In this document: positions 18,628 through 27,300 of the stretch, piece after piece | Position numbering within the stretch: position 1 is the first letter of the stretch | Layout: each line of letters opens with the position of its first letter | Assembly (NCBI GenBank): GCA_013152225.1 | Contig: JAADGR010000409.1 | Span: 1 to 32,100, forward strand | Length of the DNA: 32,100 nucleotides | From: Calditrichota bacterium | Lineage (GTDB): Bacteria > Zhuqueibacterota > Zhuqueibacteria > Residuimicrobiales > Krinioviventaceae | Direction of reading: 5' to 3' | Program-made: the position numbers and the translations under genes | The notes under the pieces: generated by a model | What the model was told of the DNA's origin: nothing | What the model saw: only the letters and a program-made list of their open reading frames with translations | Databases searched by the model: none

Positions 18628-20592
18628 ATGAAAATATATGTTACGATAGAGAAAATCATTTTGCAGAACGTTTTTGTCTTTTTGTTCGTTTTTATTGGTG
18701 GTGTTTTTGGCCAGACAAAAAAAACATATTTCGAAATGAAGTCTAATACAATTGCCATAGAAGCAGAAAATGCATTTGGATACGGCGGATGGATTACAGC
18801 TAGCGAGGCCACTGCATCTGGTGGCAGAGCATTAATATTTCCTCAATCAGACACACTAACTTTTGCTGTTTTCTCAGACACATATGTTGATTTGGATAAT
18901 CCTGATGCTAATTTTGGAAGTGAGCCTTATCTTTTAGTTGAAGGAAAAGGCGGGCTGAAGCGTGGATTTTTTATAACTCCATGGTGGGATGGCAGGTTTG
19001 AAGCTTTCAGAAGAGCTGCATTTCTTAAGTTTGATATTTCTGGCGTTCAGCGGCCGATCGTCGAAGCAAAAGTATTTCTCTATTGTGAATCATCAGGGAT
19101 AGGAGGCGGCATTTATAGTCTAGATCCGATGATTGATGATTTAGATTGGGTAGAAACACAAGCAACTTGGAATAATAGACCAAGCAAGCATTACGATGGT
19201 AATACGTTTCAAGAATTTCTCGATTATACCGTAAGTGCTGGCCAATGGGTAGAATTTGATGTTACGGAATCAATGTACGAAAAACAGGACGGCGTGTATA
19301 GTTTCGGAATTGTTATGCAACAAAATCAACCCACACTTTGGAGTTCCAAGGAGGGCACACATCCATCCTATTTATGGATACGGACGAAGAAACAAGGTTT
19401 TCAGATAGTGGGTAGCTGTTATTATTATTCCAACAATAGTCCAATTCCAAATATTAAGTTAGAAGCATCAGGGGACTTTTCCAGATCTCAATACAGTAAT
19501 AGTGAGGGCAATTATTTATTTGAGGATATAAATTCGGGAGCGTCATGTGTTATAATTCCTAACAAAGAGTCAGATACTGAAGTTGGCCCTTATGATATAA
19601 CAACATTCGACGCGGCACTTACCGCACAGAGAGCAGTAGGGTTGCGGTCTTTAAATACAGATCAAGAAACCGCAGCGGATGTTAGCAAAGATGGCAATAT
19701 TAGTACGTATGACGCAGCGCTAATCGCGCGCTATGCTGTTGGATTACCTAAGTTGTCCGACTCGTATGCTGGCGACTGGGTGTTTATGCCCGAAAATCGT
19801 ACTTATAGCAATTTGCTAAATGACAAATCTGGTCAGGATTTTAAGGGAATTTTGTTGGGCAACGTACATGGGGGGTGGCAGGCACAAAGTTACGAAAGAC
19901 GTCTTTTGGCAAAATCTCTGCAAATGAATGATTATGTGTTAAATCCCAAAGAGGAGTTTGATTTTCCGATCAGGTTTCCTGGGGGAGAAAATGTCATCTC
20001 ATTTGACTTAGAATTGGCTTATGACAAAACCATGCTCGAATTTAAAGGGATAAAAAGAACCGGACTCGGAGCGGCGGCAGAGATTTTTTACAATGACAAC
20101 CATGGTGTGTTTCGACTCGGCGCGTATCAGCTTGTTCCATTTGATGTTAAAGGAGAGCTGTTTAGCGTAAAATTTAAAGTATTAGAAGGGCCTGTAAAAA
20201 CATCCTTTATAAAAGTTAATAAATTTTTATTGAATAAAGATGTTGTATTTCGAGGAAAGAGTACGGTTCAAATCGCTGGCGGAAGCTCTCTACCCACGGC
20301 ATACCATCTTTATCAATGCTACCCTAATCCGTTTAGCCAACGGCAATCTCAACGGAGTTCGTTGCGGATAGAATTTGATGTACCACAAAAAACTCTGATA
20401 AACATGATAATTTATAATCAGGCGGGACAACTTGTGCGGCGGTTGGTTGATGAAGAAAGGGGCGCCGGGCATTATGCCGTTTTATGGGATGGCAGAAATG
20501 AAGCGGGACAAATTGTGAGCTCAGGAATTTACCTTTATCAACTAAAGGCCAAAGGCTTTAGAGGATTAAAAAGAATTGTTTTTTTAAGGTAG
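18628..20592 (+). CDS. Secreted DNRLRE/CBM96-like protein with dockerin-like module, cohesin-like module and T9SS type A sorting domain (start revised from 18580)
   Basis: The internal ATG at 18628 gives a good signal peptide 'MKIYVTIEKIILQNVFVFLFVFIGGVFGQ'; the 16 residues encoded upstream (MPDIFRVCSICNGVWK) do not fit. DNRLRE-like: 'FSDTYVDLDNPDANFGSEPYLLVEG...RRAAFLKFDISGV...VEAKVFLYCES...WVETQATWNNRP...WVEFDVTESM...GIVMQQNQPTLWSSKEGTHPSYLWI'. C-terminus 'YHLYQCYPNPFSQ...GIYLYQLKAKGFRGLKRIVFLR*'. Confidence 0.85.
   Translation: MKIYVTIEKIILQNVFVFLFVFIGGVFGQTKKTYFEMKSNTIAIEAENAFGYGGWITASEATASGGRALIFPQSDTLTFAVFSDTYVDLDNPDANFGSEPYLLVEGKGGLKRGFFITPWWDGRFEAFRRAAFLKFDISGVQRPIVEAKVFLYCESSGIGGGIYSLDPMIDDLDWVETQATWNNRPSKHYDGNTFQEFLDYTVSAGQWVEFDVTESMYEKQDGVYSFGIVMQQNQPTLWSSKEGTHPSYLWIRTKKQGFQIVGSCYYYSNNSPIPNIKLEASGDFSRSQYSNSEGNYLFEDINSGASCVIIPNKESDTEVGPYDITTFDAALTAQRAVGLRSLNTDQETAADVSKDGNISTYDAALIARYAVGLPKLSDSYAGDWVFMPENRTYSNLLNDKSGQDFKGILLGNVHGGWQAQSYERRLLAKSLQMNDYVLNPKEEFDFPIRFPGGENVISFDLELAYDKTMLEFKGIKRTGLGAAAEIFYNDNHGVFRLGAYQLVPFDVKGELFSVKFKVLEGPVKTSFIKVNKFLLNKDVVFRGKSTVQIAGGSSLPTAYHLYQCYPNPFSQRQSQRSSLRIEFDVPQKTLINMIIYNQAGQLVRRLVDEERGAGHYAVLWDGRNEAGQIVSSGIYLYQLKAKGFRGLKRIVFLR
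18862..19383 (+). other. DNRLRE / CBM96-like domain
   Basis: See the parent CDS motif string; approximate bounds. Confidence 0.75.
19588..19755 (+). other. Dockerin-like module nested inside a CnaB/CarboxypepD_reg-like domain (~19399-19880)
   Basis: 'PYDITTFDAALTAQRAVGLRSLNTDQETAADVSKDGNISTYDAALIARYAVGLPKL'. The second repeat has the intact D-x-S-x-D-x-x-x-S-x-x-D loop; flanks 'PNKESD...' and 'WVFMPENRTYSNLLNDKSGQDFKGILLGNVHGGWQA' are the two halves of an Ig-like domain. Confidence 0.75.
19927..20280 (+). other. Cohesin-like beta-sandwich module
   Basis: 'NDYVLNPKEEFDFPIRFPGGENVISFDLELAYDKTMLEFKGIKRTGLGAAAEIFYNDNHGVFRLGAYQLVPFDVKGELFSVKFKV': cohesin-like order of 'G...P+.......I.+FDL.L.YD...LEF.......G.........G..RLGA.......G.L..+.FKV'. 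Confidence 0.55.
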
Positions 20593-20701
20593 AATAGAAG
20601 ACTATATAGGCAAATTATTATGCAATTAGCATTATGGTGGTTTTTAGAGTGAACTCATAAAAAAGATCCTTCTTATATAACCAACCAAGGATTTATAAGG
20701 A

Positions 20702-23700
20702 ATGGGAAACGGAATAAAATTAATAATCTTATTGTTAATGTTCAGTGTAAATGACTTATACACTCAAACGCGACAGAACTTAAGCTTAAATGGTGAATGG
20801 GAATTTACTCCTGTTGGAGAGTCGCCAATTTCCTTTAATGTACCCGGAGAATGGCTTGCTACGGATTTGGGAGATGTTTATGAGGATTTTCCAAAAGATA
20901 ATTTACTGATATTTAAAGATAAATTTGAGGGTTCCTTTGAAAAGAGTTTCGATGTTCCGAAGGAATTCGCAAATAAGCAGATAATTTTAAAATTTGAATC
21001 TATAAATTTCTTGGCAGATATTTATATTAATGGTAAGTATATAACAACTCATTTAGGTGGATTTGTGCCATTTGAAATAGATATCACTAATGATGTCACA
21101 GTTCCGTCAGATAATAACCTCTTAAAGGTAGACATTAAGCAAGATAGCAGACTAATTAATAATTTCAAAATAGACGATATTTTTGTACCGAAAGTGCCAG
21201 TAGGATGGTATGGGCATTACGTTAATCTTGGTATAACAGGGAATGTATCGATTTGTGCCTATCCAAAGATAAGGATAAAAGATGTCTTTATTAATACCTC
21301 CTATAGGCAAGACAAATTAAAGCTAAATTTTGAAATCATAAATTATTCCCAACTTAATAGGACGATAACTATTGAAAATAAGATATATTCTGATGGATAT
21401 GAAGAAAAAGCGCTTGGAGAGTTTCAATTTGATATAGATTCTGACGAATTAAAAAACTTGCATTTAGAATATGGTTGGAACGATCTTGAACTTTGGATGC
21501 CAAATAATCCAAAATTGTATAGTCTTGTAACGACTCTTAAAATGGGGTCAACTGTTTTTGATTCAACAGCTACTGTATTTGGTTTTCGTGAGGTCTGGCA
21601 TGAGGGTCATAAGCTTTATCTAAATGGTATTCGGATTAATTTGAGAGGTGATAGTAATTCTTTATTTTCAAAAACGGCTTATGAACTTTTTTGGACTCCA
21701 AACAGAGAAAATTGGGAGTATTATTTAAGAAAGATGCAAAATTTGGGTATAAACGTTATTCGATTTCACCATTCACCACCACCAAGCTATGTTTTTGATG
21801 TATGTGATCAAATGGGTATGTTAGCAATAGATGAGTCAGCTATTTATTCAAGAAGTTATTTGGACGTTCCGGTTACGGAAGAATATTTCAACAATTGCGT
21901 TCAGTGGATTAAGGATTGGATATATAGAGATAGAAATCATCCTAGTATTATTTTTTGGAGCGCTGAAAATGAGATGCATTATCCCAGAAAGCGAATGTCT
22001 TTTGAACAGCTAGCACAATTGGGTCAAGAGATTTTGAAATATGATGACTCAAGGCCAATCATTTTTGAAGGTGATCGAGATTTGGGTGGAAGAATTGATA
22101 CAAAAGATTATCATTACATAATAGACGGACCAAATTATGATTGGGTGCAGGATATATATCAGCTTTCGAATTATGCTGATTTATCTAAGCTAAATATAAT
22201 AGGCGAATTTACAAGCACGATGAGTGGTAATGTAAATGATGAAAAGACGTTTTATCGTCAGAGTTTGATGATTCGCGGCTTTAGGTATGCTGAATTTGCC
22301 GATATAAGGCCATATAATCTTTTGTGGGCTTGGTTTGAAGCACCTGATTATCTTGCAGCAAAAAACTTATTTCCTACTATTGAACATATCGATCATATAA
22401 AAAAGTCTTTGTCGGGCGTTGCAGTCTTTGATAAATGGTATGATACATTGGGTGAGTATCCTGATCTTCCTGTTTATGAGAGCAATGGCAATTTTAATAG
22501 GACTTTTTTAATTTATAATGATGCTTTTCAAGGGAAAGATATAGAAATAAAATATGATGTTATTATTGATGATTCTCTTTTTGCTTCTAATAATGTAAAC
22601 ATAAGTATTGAACTTGGTTATAAGGCAGAAACAAGCGTATCATTTAAGTTGCCTGCTAATGCCAATGCTGATAAAATATTTACATTAGCAATAAAAGCAT
22701 ATAAAGATGGGATTATGAAATTTGAGGATTTCAAACATTATATTTTAAAAGGACAGCACGCCGATGAATCCCCACCAACAATTTATCATTCTAAACTTGA
22801 GAAAGAGTCGCCAAATTCAGTTACTGTTTATTGGGAAACTAATGAACTAAGTAATTCTCAAGTATTATGGGATGTTAGACGTAATCTTAAAAATAAAAGT
22901 GCTGTTTTACATAATTTTGTTAAACACCATTTTGTGACTTTAAATCAACTTGAAGCAGAAAAAAAATACTTTTTTAAGGTTAAATCAAGCGATCCATTTG
23001 GCAATTTTTCAGTAAGTCAATTAGATTCTTTTCGTATCTCAGATCACTTCTTCTCAATATCTGGTCATTTAGGTTATTATGACAATAATAATCCAATATC
23101 AGGAGTGACTCTAAATTTATTAGGAGATTCTGAAAAAATTATTGATACAGGGTCGGCCGGGGTTTATAGCTTTGAAAATTTAAGCGTGGGCGGAAATTAT
23201 GAAATCTATGCTTCAAAAATGCCAGACTCTGATGTTAATCCATTCGATATTACCACTTATGATGCGGCCATCACTGCGCAGGCAGCGGTGAGGTTGAGAA
23301 CCCTGTCTTCCGATGCGCAACTAGCGGCTGACGTCAGCAGAGATGATTTAGTCGGAACATACGATGCCGCATTAATTGCCCGCTATTCAGTGGGATTGCC
23401 CAGATTGCCTGATTCTCATGTCGGTGAATGGACTTTTATTCCTGCAGTGAGAGAATATCAAAATTTGAGTAAAGATTTTCAAAATCAGGATTTCAGAGGA
23501 GTTCTGCTCGGGAATGTTCACGGCGGCTGGCAGGCCAGCACATCCGGAAACCGCAAAGTTTTACCAGAACATTTCGCTCTGCCAGATTTGGTTGTCAAAG
23601 CAGGTGAGATAGTAGAGTTACCGCTTGTTTTTCTCGGAGATAAAAATACAATTTCTTTTGATATATCAGTCAGATTTGATTCGATGCGATTAAAATTTAC

Positions 23701-24247
23701 AGGAATCAAGCGAACTGGTCTTTCGGAAGAATCTCATTTGTTTTCTCACGTGCAGAATGGTGAGCTTCGTGTTGGTGCTTTTCAAACTCATCCGTTTCAG
23801 CCGATGGACGAAATTTTGCGCTTGCAGTTTAGGGCAGTGGCATCCGAAAACATCAATACAAATATCGTTATCGAAAAATATCGGCTGAATGATACGAAAT
23901 TATTTCAAGCAAGGAGTCAAATCAAAATAGTCAGCGATGGGATAACGCCTAAATCTTACCATCTCTCGCAAAACTATCCGAATCCATTTGTGTCGGGGGG
24001 AGGTCGTTTTCGATATACAAAAATTAAATATGCAATTCCGGAACGCGCTCATGTCCGGCTGGAAATTTTCAACTCTTTGGGGCAATTAGTGAATGTATTG
24101 GTGAATGAAGAAAAATCAAGCGGGTTCCATCATGTGAATTGGGATGGGAAGAATAGAAATGGAGAATTGGTTAGCGGCGGCATTTACTTCTACCGTCTGA
24201 AAAGCAGAACCTTCCATTCAATGAAAAAAATTTTAATACTGAAATAA
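20702..24247 (+). CDS. Secreted glycoside hydrolase family 2 protein + FN3-like + dockerin-like + cohesin-like + T9SS type A sorting domain
   Basis: 'LNGEWEFTPVGE..ISFNVPGEW', 'FESINFLADIYINGKYITTHLGGFVPFEIDITNDV', 'VFGFREVWHEGHKLYLNGIRINLRGDSNS', 'GINVIRFHHSPPPSYVFDVCDQMGMLAIDESA', 'RNHPSIIFWSAENEM' (acid/base NE) and 'IIGEFTST' (candidate nucleophile). C-terminus 'YHLSQNYPNPFVSGGG...KKILILK*'. Confidence 0.88.
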   Translation: MGNGIKLIILLLMFSVNDLYTQTRQNLSLNGEWEFTPVGESPISFNVPGEWLATDLGDVYEDFPKDNLLIFKDKFEGSFEKSFDVPKEFANKQIILKFESINFLADIYINGKYITTHLGGFVPFEIDITNDVTVPSDNNLLKVDIKQDSRLINNFKIDDIFVPKVPVGWYGHYVNLGITGNVSICAYPKIRIKDVFINTSYRQDKLKLNFEIINYSQLNRTITIENKIYSDGYEEKALGEFQFDIDSDELKNLHLEYGWNDLELWMPNNPKLYSLVTTLKMGSTVFDSTATVFGFREVWHEGHKLYLNGIRINLRGDSNSLFSKTAYELFWTPNRENWEYYLRKMQNLGINVIRFHHSPPPSYVFDVCDQMGMLAIDESAIYSRSYLDVPVTEEYFNNCVQWIKDWIYRDRNHPSIIFWSAENEMHYPRKRMSFEQLAQLGQEILKYDDSRPIIFEGDRDLGGRIDTKDYHYIIDGPNYDWVQDIYQLSNYADLSKLNIIGEFTSTMSGNVNDEKTFYRQSLMIRGFRYAEFADIRPYNLLWAWFEAPDYLAAKNLFPTIEHIDHIKKSLSGVAVFDKWYDTLGEYPDLPVYESNGNFNRTFLIYNDAFQGKDIEIKYDVIIDDSLFASNNVNISIELGYKAETSVSFKLPANANADKIFTLAIKAYKDGIMKFEDFKHYILKGQHADESPPTIYHSKLEKESPNSVTVYWETNELSNSQVLWDVRRNLKNKSAVLHNFVKHHFVTLNQLEAEKKYFFKVKSSDPFGNFSVSQLDSFRISDHFFSISGHLGYYDNNNPISGVTLNLLGDSEKIIDTGSAGVYSFENLSVGGNYEIYASKMPDSDVNPFDITTYDAAITAQAAVRLRTLSSDAQLAADVSRDDLVGTYDAALIARYSVGLPRLPDSHVGEWTFIPAVREYQNLSKDFQNQDFRGVLLGNVHGGWQASTSGNRKVLPEHFALPDLVVKAGEIVELPLVFLGDKNTISFDISVRFDSMRLKFTGIKRTGLSEESHLFSHVQNGELRVGAFQTHPFQPMDEILRLQFRAVASENINTNIVIEKYRLNDTKLFQARSQIKIVSDGITPKSYHLSQNYPNPFVSGGGRFRYTKIKYAIPERAHVRLEIFNSLGQLVNVLVNEEKSSGFHHVNWDGKNRNGELVSGGIYFYRLKSRTFHSMKKILILK
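23231..23407 (+). other. Dockerin-like module nested inside a CnaB/CarboxypepD_reg-like domain (~23050-23540)
   Basis: 'DVNPFDITTYDAAITAQAAVRLRTLSSDAQLAADVSRDDLVGTYDAALIARYSVGLPRL', flanked by 'ISGHLGYYDNNNPISGVTLNLLG...YEIYASKMPDS' and 'WTFIPAVREYQNLSKDFQNQDFRGVLLGNVHGGWQAS'. Confidence 0.75.
23585..23934 (+). other. Cohesin-like beta-sandwich module
   Basis: 'DLVVKAGEIVELPLVFLGDKNTISFDISVRFDSMRLKFTGIKRTGLSEESHLFSHVQNGELRVGAFQTHPFQPMDEILRLQFRAV'; collinear with 19927-20280 (shared 'KFTGIKRTGL / EFKGIKRTGL'). Confidence 0.55.
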
Positions 24248-24314
24248 TACAGGGATAACAAGAGAATATTTATTTTTATTCCATAACACGCTGAAGTGAC
24301 GGGTTTGAATTTTT

Positions 24315-27300
24315 ATGAAACGATTAGGTACAAATTTTCGTGCCAAAAAGAAAGCTAAAGCAGCAGTGCTTATGCTTCTATGGGGGACAACACTCATTGG
24401 AAATGTTGAAAATGGATTGTCCCAAATTTCGATAACGAAGAGAGATACCGTTGGTCAAAATTTAAATATTTCTTCTACAGCACTGAATGACACGCTCCTT
24501 TCTTTCTCAAGTATAGCTAAAATCGCTGGGATTGACAGCGAGAGTACTTTTGGTGGCCATGCTACAATTTTTGCAGATGTTAATGAAGATGGCTTACCAG
24601 ACTTATACATTACTTATTTATTTAATGGCCTAATGTCGGACCAGTTTTATTTAAATTATGGCGATTGTAAATTTAGAGAAGAAGCGCAGTCCCGAGGCAT
24701 TGATGATCCAGACGGGGGGTCGCACGGTGCTTGTTTTGCCGATTTAGATAATGATGGCGATTATGATTTAATTAATGGCACTACTAGAGATGCATTAGGC
24801 TTCCCTGATATGAATAATATTTTTGTTAATGATGGAAGTGGGAACTTTTCTGATAAGACACAATCAACAGATTTAATCCTTAATAAACTTCCTACTCGGG
24901 CGGTAATCGCTTTTGATATGGAAGGAGATGGCGACCTTGATATTTTTTGTGTTTCTAATTATCTCGGTTCTGACGACCCGCCAGATGAGCCGAATGAACT
25001 TTATCGTAATGATGGAAATTTGCAATTTACGACAATAGACTCGAATGCCTTAAAATTCGCTCCAGCAGGCCAAGGGGCTACCGCTACAGATATTGACAAT
25101 GATGGCGATATTGATATCATCGCTGGAAATAGAACCGGCCCCTTAAATATATTGATAAATGATGGGAGAGGGAATTTCGAATTGATTGCTCCCGACTCAA
25201 TTGGAATTTTTCATGAAAGAGGAGAATGCGCAACAACCGCTGATGTGGATAATGATGGCGACCTTGATTTATTGCTGACGGGATTCGATACAGGATATTT
25301 GTATCTTAATGACAGTACAGGCGTTTTCAGTTTCCACCAGACGTTTTCTTCGGTAGACGGCTACATGGGTGGTTTCGCCGATCTCGACAATGACGGTGAT
25401 CTGGATATTGTTTTTGCCGGCGATGATGTTTGCTATTTGAATGACGGCAAGGGAAATTTCGAGGCGGGGCCTCAAATACCTGTTGACGGAATAAATGATC
25501 CAAGGTCGATTAGTTTCGCGGATATTGACAATGATGGTGATTTGGATTTTGCCGTCGGTTGTAAGCGTTCCTTAAGTTTGTTGATTCGGAATAATTTAAA
25601 ATATGGCAACTGGGTTAATGTAAAGCTTGAATCTGCTTTGGGACAAGCGGGCGCGTTCGGGGCGCGAGTTTATGTTTATCCTATCGGCCTGCGCGGGAAA
25701 AATTTTATTATGATGCAGGAAGCCCAAAGCAGTCAAGGCTATCTGGGACAGAATGATCCGATTTTGCATTTTGGCGTCGGAAATTTGAGTCAGGTAGATG
25801 TAGTGGTGAAATTTCTTGATGGGAGAATTGTTGAAAAAAATTTGGTTGCCGTCAATCAGACAATTTTTGTCAAGCCGGAATTAGACACAACGGAGGTAAT
25901 TTCGCCACCGAAAAAGCCAACTGTTCAAGGTGACTTTTTAGCAGGGACAGAAGTCATTGCTAATACAGATTCAGCAAAGAGCAACAGGAATCATCGTGTC
26001 GAATATCAATTTGACTGGGGCGACAGTAGTTTGTCGGTGTGGGGCGATTCAATTCAGACGCATGTTTTTCAAAAATATGGCGAATATGAAATCAGAGCGC
26101 GCGCTCGTTGCAAAATTCATCCGAATGTCGTGTCATCATGGTCAGAGCCAAGCCTCGTTACAATCGTCGGTTTGAACTGTCATGTTTCAGTGCAGCCGCA
26201 AGGAGCGGGTCAGGTAATAAAAACTCCTCTCAAAGAGGAATATGCTTTTGGAGACTCTCTAATACTAATTGCCGAGCCGGACAGTGGCTTTGACTTTGTC
26301 GGTTGGGACGGAGATACCAGCGCGACCGTAAATCCATTAACAATGGTGCTCACTCATGACTTTGACGTTGCCGCGATATTTTCGCTGATTACTGAAACGA
26401 TAACTGTACCGAACAAGCTTGTATGTCAGGATTCTACGATTCTGGGAAAAAATATTCACTTTACCACCGGCGGGGCAATCAGCAATTTAGACCATGAAGT
26501 AGAATATCAATTTGATTGGGGTGATAGCACTTTTTCTGAATGGGTTGATTCCAGCGGGACTCATATTTATGCTTCTGTGGGGAATTTCCAGGTCAAAAGT
26601 CGGGCGCGCTGCCGAGTGCATCATAGCGTCATTTCTGATTGGTCTTCCGGCAGAAGTGTCTCTGTTCGTTCGTTGAAAATATTTGTGCAAATTATTCCGG
26701 ACAGCGCAGGAAGTGTACAAGTTTTTCCGGAGATAGAAAATTATGCCTTTCACGACTCAGTAACGCTGATAGCTGTGCCGGGAAATGAGATGCAATTTTC
26801 TCGCTGGACAGGAGATATTGAGGGAGATGACCCTGAAATAAAAGTAGTTTTGTCAAAAGATTTGCACGTCCAATGTAGATTTGAAAAGATCACGGAGGTG
26901 TTGACCGCTCCGGAATTAATTCAGGGTTCGCGATTTCTTTATCGAAAGCAGTCAGGAACATTTGTCGCAAAATCTGCGCGCAGCAATTTAAAACACCCGC
27001 TGGAGTATCAATTTGATTGGGGAGACGGAAATTTATCCTACTGGGGAGATTCTGTGCAAACCAGAACCTATTACGAAAACGGGATTTCTGCAGTCCGCTG
27101 CCGTGTCAGATGTGGCTTACATCGAAATGTTTTATCTGACTGGTCAGATAGTTTGACAGTCCAAGTGAGAGGGTGCAAAATTTCCAAGAAAATTATCCCC
27201 CAGCGCGCAGGAGTCATTGATATTTTGCCAGAAGAAGAAGATTACGATTTTGACGAACCAATTAATATCTCCGCCCATCCTGCGCCAAATTTTAAATTTT

